A stretch of 64,000 nucleotides of DNA from the NCBI GenBank assembly GCA_018105865.1, contig CM030837.1, positions 13,924,225 to 13,988,224 on the forward strand, written 5' to 3'. Every line of letters begins with the position of its first letter. Within the stretch, counting starts at the first letter, position 1. The stretch comes from Metaphire vulgaris (taxonomy: Eukaryota > Annelida > Clitellata > Crassiclitellata > Megascolecidae). The notes beneath the pieces are model-generated. The model searched no databases, was not told the DNA's origin, and saw nothing but the letters and a program-made list of their open reading frames with translations. The translations under genes were made by a program, and so were the position numbers. Below are positions 52,619-64,000 of this stretch, piece by piece.

Positions 52619-52874
52619 CAGTGGCGTAACGAGGGGGGGGGGGGCATTTTGTTGAGTGCCCCCGGGCCCTGGGGAAGGGGGCCCCAAAGAGAGGGTCTAA
52701 GCTAGGGTTAGGTTAGGAAGGAACGTGCTGACGACCTTTTTTTTTTTTTGCTCGTCAGGACAAAATAAAAGATGATGAGGTTTTTTTCTTTTTTTTTTGC
52801 TCGTCAGCACGAAACTTTGGGGCCCCCATAGCAAACATGCCCCCCGGGCCCCCAAAAGTCACGCTACGCCACTG
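52619..52874. mobile_element. hAT-type MITE (CAGTGGCGTAACG)
   Basis: Ends CAGTGGCGTAACGAGG and CACGCTACGCCACTG; CCTGCGCA at 52611-52618 and 52875-52882 is perfect. Two T-run motifs (GACGACCTTTTTTTTTTTTG near 52729 and TTTTTTTTGCTCGTCAGCAC near 52790). Confidence 0.95.
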
Positions 52875-53026
52875 CCTGCGCACGCGAGCTCCAGACAAAG
52901 AAGCTTTTGAGTATTAACACGAGCTTTTGTACGGTAGACCTACTGTCAAGAGTTTTATTATATTATTAATATTTATTATCACAGAATGATCAAATGATAA
53001 AATACAACAATCTGCATACAGTAGAT

Positions 53027-53206
53027 CAGTGTTTATTCTAGGCCTTCTCTGGAGGGGAATTCCCCCTCAAAGTTTTAAAATTCCCCCAAATTTTTTTATA
53101 TGTTGGCAGGGGAATGGAAATCCCCCAACGTGTGTAGACTCAGACCTTGTCCCCCCCAAAGATTTCAAAATCCCCCTTAATGTCAGGGTGGCTAGAATAA
53201 ACACTG
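53027..53206. mobile_element. 180-bp hAT-type MITE with 15-bp perfect ends
   Basis: Ends CAGTGTTTATTCTAG and CTAGAATAAACACTG are perfect complements; CAGTAGAT at 53019-53026 and 53207-53214 is perfect. Confidence 0.97.
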
Positions 53207-53463
53207 CAGTAGATTATTTTTACAATTAGGCCTACTCCTATCCCCTGAACAATTTTCTTATTGGTTTTGCACAAGTCCCTTGTCTGCTCGGACTGCTCCC
53301 AGTCCGATTAGGGGCGGCGACCCGTACCCCTTCGTAGATGTCACTGAACAAGATTCAATTGTACATGCTGGAAAATTTCGTGGAAAATATTAACATAAAT
53401 AGCAATTCATCGATCATGAAACAATCAGGCCTATGAACAGTCTGTAGGCCTAAGCATGCACAC

Positions 53464-53464
<1 letters not shown>

Positions 53465-53530
<66 letters not shown>
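53465..53530. repeat. AGT trinucleotide microsatellite
   Basis: About 21 AGT units. Confidence 0.97.
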
Positions 53531-53629
53531 TATGCCATTCTAGTAGACCAGTAGAGGGAATCTTTTAAAATCCTGTTATCACTCTGAACCTAAATACAGA
53601 CTAGGCCTACACTAAAATTTGGCACGCAA

Positions 53630-53709
53630 TTAACCCCTTAACCGTGTATTTAACTGTAACTCAGTGTAAAATGGACGGATATATCCGGGATTCCCAGTTA
53701 AGGGGTTAA
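53630..53709. mobile_element. 80-bp TTAA-flanked (piggyBac-like) MITE
   Basis: TTAACCCCTTAACCG at the left and GTTAAGGGGTTAA at the right are inverted repeats with TTAA at both outer ends, the target of piggyBac-type elements. A truncated relative is at about 6519-6595. Confidence 0.8.
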
Positions 53710-53870
53710 CCTAGGCCTATAGGCACGAGACAAAGGCCTGCGTACGACATAGGCCCTTTCGCATTCTAATGAGCCATATGCCCTAACCAGGGACACGCAT
53801 GAATCACAATAAAATTTGTCGGCTAAGACTGGCAAGAACTCCGCTATTTTCAGCAAAAGCACTACAACAG

Positions 53871-54101
53871 CAGGGCCGGATTAAGGTCCGAGTGGGCCTG
53901 GGACTGAGAAGTAACAAAAGGTCGTGGCTTCCATAATTTGAAAATTGCCCCTTGTAAAATTTCCTGCCGCCTTCACTGAAAATCTTGAAAATCTCTGACA
54001 AATTAAGCAAATAAAAGGTCGCCGCTTGAAAAATGGTGGGCCTATTTTTAATGGTGGGCCTGGGACTTCAGCCCCTCAGCCTCCGCCTTAATATGGTCCT
54101 G
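53871..54101. mobile_element. hAT-type MITE (CAGGGCCGGATTAAGG)
   Basis: Ends CAGGGCCGGATTAAGGTCCG and CTTAATATGGTCCTG; flanks TACAACAG and TACAGCAT (6 of 8). Opposite orientation to 51031-51237, with A-rich reverse T-run motifs. Confidence 0.8.
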
Positions 54102-54589
54102 TACAGCATGTTGTATAAATGAAATGTAGGTTTTAAAGTTTTACAGTTTTTTTAGATTTTAATGTTTGGCATGTCAACGTCCACAGACCCCTCTCCATAT
54201 TGCCGTCACATGTGCGTTCTCCTGACTACAGGGCAGGTTGTTATATCACAGTGTGTCCGGATAAAAAGTATGCGGATAGGCGGAGGGGGCGGTCCGTCCC
54301 GGGCGGCACTTTTTCGGAGGCGGCATTTTTTGGGTGGTCAAATGAATTTATTTACGAATGTTATTGTCTGCTACAAGGAACGACCGCAGTCATATAAGCA
54401 TACATGCTAAATGTCACCATTGCATTGAACACCTTTTTTTAGTGAAAATCGATTTTTTAGTGAAAATCGGGTTGAGACATTAGATAATGCAAAGACCTAT
54501 TCTAAAGAATAGGTTCTGAACGGTGGATAAGCACGAAGCGTCGATCGATTAGCAAGAAGAAACGAATGGACGGCGAAGTATCCGACGAC

Positions 54590-54925
54590 CAGGGTTATTT
54601 CTAGGATTGTGAATTATGTCAGTAAAATTTGGTGTCTCTGCCGAATAAGTGTGAAAAAGTCATCCCACAAAAAAGTCTGACAGGCAAAAAACCAAAAACC
54701 TCATGAAATATAGAAAATTCTGACAAGCAAAAAACGTTATCAGTCTAAAAAACTCTGACAAGCAAAAAAAGGTCATCAGAGAAATAAAGTTAGGGTGTTA
54801 GAATTAGAGGGGAGGGGTTGTTTGGGGGCTATTTATGGTACATACCATTGTTAGATTAGGAATTTTGGGGGTGTCGACCTCAAATTGGGGTGTTGGGGGT
54901 GTTAGGGGGTGTAAAAATATCCCTG
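54590..54925. mobile_element. hAT-type element (CAGGGTTATTTCTAGG family)
   Basis: Ends CAGGGTTATTTCTAGGATTG and GTGTAAAAATATCCCTG; flanks CCGACGAC and CCGACGAA (7 of 8). It contains three reverse T-run motifs (CTGACAAGCAAAAAACG, CTGACAAGCAAAAAAAGGTC). Confidence 0.9.
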
Positions 54926-54989
54926 CCGACGAAGCTGCACTAGGGTACGAAACTGAGCTAAGAAGAGAAATGTTGTCCATACTGGACAG

Positions 54990-57416
54990 TAGGGTGGAGT
55001 GAAAAAACTTTTTCTCAGTGATGTAAATGTAATAGTTTGGAAAAGTTGTGTTATGGTATAGAGAGAAACTGTGCCAAAAATCACTTAACTGGATTAATGT
55101 TTAGAGCCTCCCCAAGCGTCCTCAAGTTTCAGTATTATTGCTAATTGGTAATTGGGTATGTTGCTGCGTTGGGATATATCCTCTATTCTCATTGACTCAC
55201 ACAAGGGTGCTGAAGTTAATTACGCCTTACCAGTAGAAGTACATGAACCTGTTAAAGCCCTTCAAGGTAAGGAGAGACCAACCATCCTGTCAAAATAAAC
55301 CTGAGGATTTTCGATTGGACTGCAGAAACAAACTTGTTTGATATATCTGCATGCAGATTTCAGCTAGTGTGCCTGTGTGATGAAAACAAGGTTTCTGTAA
55401 AGGATCGTGAATTTCTGTTGGATCAGCGAGGTGCTAGACGAATGGCCGTGGCAGGAATTGACATCCCGGAATGTGGGAATATTCTAAAGAGGTTGGCAAG
55501 AAGACACTCAAAACTCTCCAAGGTCTCTGCGTCACAACCACCCGCAAGTGGGCAAGCAGATGTTCCTGTTGAAGTCATCAGTAGGCCTAATGAAGATGCA
55601 TATACTTCAGATAGTGATTCTCTTGATGATAACAACTATGATCCGCCAGGGATTTCACGTCGAGAAACTGAGAGTAAAGTAAAAAAGTAAAAAGAAGACC
55701 TCTTCACAAATGCGAACTTCTCTGCCTAATATATCTTTAATAGCTGAATGACATGTATTCTGTATCAGATAAGGCAGGTAGCTGCCCTATCTTCGGCATG
55801 TCTTCAAGACATTGTACTCGTTTATGAAAACGATAAAACCCTCATTTAGACAGAAGCAAAATGAGAATTGAAGGGAAAGGAAAAGAACGGAACTGAATGA
55901 AGAGGAGGACAGCAATGTTATCGAATGTGTTTCTTTTGATGGAAGGAATGATAAAACACTAGTGTCTATGAAGAAAGATGGGATACATCATATGAAAACT
56001 GTAATTGAGGAGTGTGTGGCAATTGTTCAGGAGTCAGGGTCTCAATATGTTGGTCACGTTTCACCGAGAAAGGATCTGCGATTTGAATCAAAACGTGTAT
56101 TGTGTACATGTTAAAAGAGAAAGGAGCTGACTTACAGAAACTGGTTGCTACTGGTTGTGATGGTACTGTAACTAATACTGGGAAATCAGGAGATGTTATG
56201 AGGTTGTTAGAAGAAATAGGGTGACCTTTGCAGTGGGTCAACTACCGGTACAGGACCTAAGGGGTTTCTGGTCCACTTGGCCAGCAGCTACAAACTTGTC
56301 AGAACTTTTTCATTGTAGGTTTCGATTTAATTGAAGGAGAGATACCCACTGTAACATTCGAAGCCTAAGTTCAGATAAGGCTTATATGCCAGACGTTTGG
56401 AAGGCTATAACACTTGGTGACTATTCGCAGAGTTTGGCATCACGCGACCCAAGAAAACTCGCACATTCAAGATGGCTTGCAACAGCTAACCGAGGGACGG
56501 AAAACCCAACAGTTGATCCGGCAATCCAGAGAAACGGCTATACTTTGGACATGAAGAGAATCTACTGCTGGCAATGTTATCAGATTCAGATGCACAGCAA
56601 CACATCAGAGAAGGTAGTGCTATGAAGAATACTGAAAGCTAGACGTACTTCAAATATTACTCGAATTCCAAAATTCAAAATTCCAGTGTTCAATGTTGAT
56701 GCTGCCAGTTAGGCCTATATTGACTTCATTAACTGGCACAAGAAACAACTATCAGCTCCTCCTCTACTTTCTAACCTCTCAGGCCAAGACATTTATTCCT
56801 TGATAAAGAGCGCAGATCAGCAATTGAACTTTCAGAGATTTTAGTGCCATTCTCAGGCAACTGAAAGATGTGTGAAGCTAGTAACTGAGGCCAGTGCTGC
56901 AGTATGTGGTCCAATTGCAAGAGAAGGACACATAAAGCATGCCTCTCTCCGGCTCATGCAATATTCTAGCACAAATCAGACTTCATGAAAAACAACTAAA
57001 ACCTGTGGTTTCACAGTAAAACGCATATTGTGTAATTGATCCGGCATGTACTGTGCTTTGCATATTGTGAGACATAACGAAGCTTGCCACAGCACTACAG
57101 GGTCTATACAGTATGCAAGTTGCAATAGAAATGATTGTAATTCTTTTTACCTCTTTACAAAAGCAGTTTTGGATAATTGTATTGTTTGTATTATTAAAAT
57201 AAAACAGTTGTACGTAAATGGATAAGGCCTATATGCCAAAATGCATCAATTGCACAAAATGCCCAAACTTCATTGTCTCTGGGGAGGCTCTTAAAGTTCA
57301 TTTAAAAATTCAAAATTTTCACAGAACAAATCACTGATACCTTGCACAACTTTCCCGCACTATTAGAATTTTGAAATCGAAAATTTTTAAAATTTCGTAC
57401 TTTTCACTCCACCCTA
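54990..57416 (+). mobile_element. 2.4-kb DNA transposon with an uncharacterised transposase
   Basis: Ends TAGGGTGGAGTGAAAA and TTTTCACTCCACCCTA are perfect inverted repeats. CTGGACAG at 54982-54989 and 57417-57424 is a perfect 8-bp duplication. The interior encodes, on the plus strand, a broken protein of a large orphan invertebrate family (next entry). The 8-bp target is that of hAT, P and a few other superfamilies; the ends match none I can name. Confidence 0.93.
55330..56990 (+). pseudogene. Broken orphan-family protein, candidate transposase
   Basis: The longest intact piece (55334-55690) has DREFLLDQRGARRMAVAGID and an acidic, Ser/Asp-rich stretch. After stops and frameshifts come FDGRNDKTL, VIEE, GSQYVGHVSPRKGSA, VATGCDGTVTNTGKSGDV, PLQWV, SGPLGQQL, LAHSRWLATANR, IQRNGY, and finally ERCVKLVTEASAAVCGP. 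I recall this motif order from long uncharacterised proteins present in many copies in arthropods and other invertebrates. FDGR, GCDGT and a following His/Glu region could be an RNase-H-like DDE core (inference). At least six breaks; this copy is dead. Confidence 0.7.
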
Positions 57417-57507
57417 CTGGACAGGCTGGTTCGAGAAATATCTTCTAAATTTGAGCAACTTCGTACTCTGTAAAAGAAATACGACTTCCTTAATTACGCC
57501 TTCAAAC

Positions 57508-57809
57508 CAGAGACGTCATTTCACTGTTTTTCAGGGGAGGGCCCGGAGGGGAGAACACTTTCGACCTAACAAGTTTGGGAAAAAGTTGACCTTTTTTGCT
57601 TGTCAGTCATTTTATGCGATTATCGACATCAAGCACTCCTTTAGGGGCTGCTGACCTTACCTTTTTCCTTTTTTACTTTCCAGTGTATTTTTACCTATTT
57701 GGCCAGCCAATTGGTATGTAAAAACTAAATAACACAAACATTGGCGGAAAATGTTTCCCCTATAAATCAGAGGGGAATTCCCCCTCCTGCCCCCCAAATG
57801 ACGTCCCTG
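57508..57809. mobile_element. hAT-type MITE (CAGAGACGTCATTT family)
   Basis: Ends CAGAGACGTCATTTCACTG and AAATGACGTCCCTG; CTTCAAAC on both sides (57500-57507, 57810-57817). Full-length relative of 1010-1292. Contains GTTGACCTTTTTTGCTTGTC. Confidence 0.95.
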
Positions 57810-57817
57810 CTTCAAAC

Positions 57818-58117
57818 CAGTGGCGTGGCGTGACTTTCGGGAAGACCGAGGTCATCCTTGATATGGGGCCCCTATAGGATATGGGGCCCCTATAGCCGAA
57901 CATAGATTACACCGTTCTAAAAATAAGATTTACTCCCTAATTCAATATAGGCCTATATAATTACTCACTTTGTAGCAGTAGTATTAAAATAGTAGTAAAA
58001 TGTAAAAATAAACCATTGTTTAGTAAGTTGCAACCACTCTTCGGGGGGTCCCTTCTTCTGGGGTCCGGCGAAGCTATCTGCAAATTGCCCCCTCCCCCCA
58101 CCCATGTTACGCCACTG
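57818..58117. mobile_element. hAT-type MITE (CAGTGGCGTGGCGTG)
   Basis: Ends CAGTGGCGTGGCGTGAC and GTTACGCCACTG; bounded by CTTCAAAC at 57810-57817 and 58118-58125. It directly abuts the shared duplication of the preceding MITE. Confidence 0.93.
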
Positions 58118-58152
58118 CTTCAAACCTTTTTGATAAGGAATATCATTGTCAG

Positions 58153-58398
58153 CAGTGATATTTCAGTGAACTGACACTGAATAGAAACTGAAATTATTTT
58201 AAAACAGTTAACTGAAACTGAAACTGAAATTATTTCCAAAACTGAAACTGAATATAAACTGAAATTATTTTAAAACAGTTAACTGAAACTAAAACTGAAA
58301 TTATTTTCAAAACTGAAACTGAATAGAAACTGAAATTGGCAACCCTAAAACTGAAACTGGATAGAAACTGAAATTATTTCCAAAACTGAAATTGTGAG
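58153..58398. repeat. ACTGAAACTGAAATT minisatellite, probably a hAT element
   Basis: About nine imperfect units of AACTGAAATTATTT and AAACTGAAACTG, preceded by CAGTGATATTTCAG. Likely another element with oligomer-filled ends; its termini are not clear. Confidence 0.6.
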
Positions 58399-58839
58399 CA
58401 TTTACCGACATTTTTTAGAGGTCTTTTTGGATTTAAATACACAACTTGCCTGTTGAACCACCAAAACACACTATAAAGAAGTGATTATCAAAGCTAGGAG
58501 AATATTTGAACAATTGAGAAGTCATCTGTTTTGGTGGAGAAAATGGTTGCAAAATGTGCTAGGCAGGTGATTTAAGATTGCACAACGAGGTGTAATAGTA
58601 CTTATCAAATGGCAAGGAGGCTATTGGAAACGACATTCTAGCAAGATGTCAATCTTAGCTTCGCCCAATAATTATTTAATGTAACTCTTAATTTCCAATC
58701 GCCTCGGTCCGCCTCTGAAATTAACCATGGTATGAAATTTAACGGATTTCATACTGTGTCAATTACTTTCGACTTTAAAAAACAGCATGATTTAGAGTGG
58801 CTTAGAAGGCATTACTGCCTGTGTGAAAGCCACTATAAG

Positions 58840-58915
58840 GGCACTAACGGGGCTTGAACCCGCTCCGTCAGCCTGACGCTCCAGCACGTAGCCCACTCTG
58901 CCATCTTCTGCCACT
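58840..58915 (-). repeat. tRNA-like SINE head
   Basis: On the minus strand TGGCAGAGTGGGCTACGTGC resembles box A and GGTTCAAGCCCCG resembles box B, at about 40 bp spacing. The arms do not form a clean cloverleaf, so I treat it as a tRNA-derived SINE rather than a functional tRNA. Confidence 0.5.
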
Positions 58916-59063
58916 GTAAGCTCGCGTATGCTGTTAATTAGCGTTCATGTCAGTAAAATTAGGTGACGTTAGGACAAAACATTAATAGAAGCATTACTTA
59001 TGCAACTACTGAAAATGTATACGGACTACAATTTTAGCTTTGTTGTTAACAAATGCCTAGCAA

Positions 59064-59064
<1 letters not shown>

Positions 59065-59130
<66 letters not shown>
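59065..59130. repeat. ATA trinucleotide microsatellite
   Basis: About 21 ATA units. Confidence 0.97.
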
Positions 59131-59269
59131 GTAATAAACATTTCCGGAATTTTTCCGAAAAAGTACCACTATATTTTCGAAAATTTCCGGAAAAATTTCT
59201 TAGGGAATTTCCGAACTTACGACGTTAGTCACAAATAAAGATTATTATTAGATATTATTACTGTCCAAA

Positions 59270-60132
59270 ATTTCAAAGTTTGCCGATGACACAAAGTTAT
59301 GCAGAAATATAGACTCGGAGGATGATGCAAAAATTTTACAAGAAGATCTAAGGAAATTGTTTCAGTGGTCTGTGGACTGGCAGATGCTTTTCAATATTGA
59401 TAAATGTTCTGTAATGCATGTTGGGAAGTCTAATAATGGTAATGAATATTCTTTAGGGGGGAAGGTTCTAACCACAACAGAAAAAGAAAGAGACTTGGGG
59501 ATAATCACCCATAGAAGTATGAATCCATCTCACCAATGCATGGAGGCAGCAAAAAAGGGAAACCAAATGTTGGGAATGGTGAAAAGGACAATTGTGAGTC
59601 GTGACAAAGAGATAATCATTAAACTTTATAAGTCATTAGTAAGGCCTCATCTGGAATACTGTGTTCAGGCTTGGAATCCATTCTTGAAAAAGATATAGAA
59701 CTTTTAGAAAAAGTGCAAAGACGAGCAACGAAGATGGTCAATGGGTGCCATAATTTAAGCTACGAAAAAGACTTCAATACTGTGGACTGACAACATTAGA
59801 AAGGAGAAGAGAGAGAGGGATTTGATAGAAACATACAAAATAATGACTGGGAAAGTAGATGTGCCATATGATCGATTCTTTACATTGGCACACTATAGCA
59901 GCACAAGAGGCCACAAGTGCAAATTGTTTAAGCAGAGGGTTGGTCCAAGAAAGAAAAACTTTTTTAGTGCAAGGGTTGTGGACAAATGGAACAGTTTGGA
60001 CGAGGTGGGAGTGACAGTTGAAACAGTGAACGGATTCAAAGGCTATCTAGATAAACTAGGTTATTGAATGCAGATGGTTACATCAGTGGTTTTCACACAG
60101 GCTTACTTAGCCTCCTAAACCACTTAAAATCA

Positions 60133-60170
<38 letters not shown>

Positions 60171-60175
60171 CTTGC
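59270..60175 (+). mobile_element. CR1/jockey-like LINE, 3' end
   Basis: The plus strand encodes KFADDTKLCRNIDSEDDAKI (catalytic motif C), LFNIDKCSVMHVGK, KERDLGIITHRSM, RDKEIIIKLYKSLVRPHLEY, then after a frameshift near 59696 ATKMVNGCHNL, and a last open frame with IMTGKVDVPYDRFFTLAHYS ending WNSLDEVGVTVETVNGFKGY. It then has a 3' UTR (GGCTTACTTAGCCTCCTAAA) and a TTA repeat tail. 5' truncated. The same tail in reverse complement lies near 17100. Confidence 0.92.
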
Positions 60176-60286
60176 GCTATCTTGCGCTATATCTTGCCCT
60201 TTGGATGTTGACTATTGCCTGGCTTATAATATAGAATAAGCAGCTACTGTTGTGCTGGTGCCAAGGCGCTGTAGAAATCCATGAGA

Positions 60287-60289
<3 letters not shown>

Positions 60290-60335
<46 letters not shown>

Positions 60336-60336
60336 T
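60290..60336. repeat. CTTA tetranucleotide repeat with SINE-like flank
   Basis: GGCGCTGTAGAAATCCATGA, then GATTTTACTTACTTAC repeats. It is the complement of the AAGT-tailed repeats at 688, 12160 and 27690. It ends about 60 bp before the NMNAT start codon. Confidence 0.8.
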
Positions 60337-60398
60337 AGAAATTAGATCAATAAAATTATGCGGAAACATGACATAAGCAGCCAAATAGGGAGGAGAAG

Positions 60399-63861
<3,463 letters not shown>

Positions 63862-64000
63862 GTAAGAGACTGACACGGGGAAAGAGGATTAAAAGTACTT
63901 TCAGGCAGAGTGACATTTTCTTTGCTTCTCTTTACTAAAAAATTTCCGAGGTTGTGTTTTTGATCACTTGCTGTTGCCATTTTTGTAGCTTCCAGTGGTT

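Larger units (their letters stand above)
54540..58160 (+). pseudogene. hAT/ZMYM-like transposase fragment broken by four insertions
   Basis: Once the elements at 54590-54925, 54990-57416, 57508-57809 and 57818-58117 are removed with one copy of each target duplication, the plus strand reads KKKRMDGEVSDD, EAALGYETELRREMLSILD, RLVREISSKFEQLRTL, a stop, then KKYDFLNYAFKP. The pattern (basic run, acidic DE, then a LDxLxxEISxxFE helix) resembles hAT transposases of the zinc-finger-MYM/52-kDa-repressor-like type. The identification is from memory of the family and is moderate at best; the insertions themselves are clear. Confidence 0.45.

Noticed and set aside
58840..58915. A functional tRNA gene on the minus strand
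   Set aside because: Box A and B resemblance is fair but I cannot fold a good acceptor stem and anticodon arm; a tRNA-derived SINE is more likely.

Overview
This is a nuclear genomic window from a multicellular animal, most likely an invertebrate. The evidence is split genes with short exons and canonical GT/AG introns, an FGF-receptor-type receptor tyrosine kinase, two animal-type RING ubiquitin ligases, an NMNAT gene, AT-rich introns, microsatellites, and very many DNA transposons and non-LTR retrotransposons. I cannot name the species from the sequence.

Four host genes can be assembled exon by exon, with reading frame kept across every splice I propose. (1) 12.0-28.3 kb, plus strand: a 13-exon, about 645-residue FGF-receptor-like kinase with signal peptide, two Ig domains, one transmembrane helix, a kinase domain and a YLDL tail. 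(2) 36.2-32.5 kb, minus strand: a five-exon, about 127-residue membrane RING protein of the RNF24/RNF122 type. (3) 49.2-43.8 kb, minus strand: a six-exon, about 572-residue RNF38/RNF44-type RING ligase whose first coding exon is GC-rich and unlike the vertebrate N-terminus. (4) 60.4 kb to the right edge, plus strand: the first three exons of an NMN adenylyltransferase (NAD synthesis), continuing outside the window. Genes 1 and 2 converge, 2 and 3 are in tandem, and 3 and 4 diverge across about 11 kb of nested transposons.

Repeats fill the rest. 0-12 kb: one hAT-type MITE, a mariner-type transposon split by an inverted RTE LINE, more RTE tails, and no host exon before 12.0 kb. 12-28 kb: the receptor gene, with an internal duplication of its second Ig region, a LINE endonuclease relic and several hAT-type elements in introns, one of them carrying a copy of a kinase exon edge. 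28-31 kb: hAT elements, including one with a BED zinc finger. 36-43 kb: a multi-level nest of hAT elements inside LINE copies, plus a TA-flanked MITE with an internal tandem duplication. 46-58 kb: a dense series of CAG...CTG elements with 8-bp target duplications and a 2.4-kb element carrying a broken copy of an orphan invertebrate protein family. 58-64 kb: a tRNA-like SINE, a CR1-like LINE end, simple repeats and NMNAT introns carrying further elements.

The host genes do not form a pathway; they are independent neighbours. The most unusual content is the transposon biology: a candidate uncharacterised transposase family, a short hairpin motif shared by MITEs with different ends, elements filled with family-specific oligomers, and exon-scale duplication in the receptor gene.
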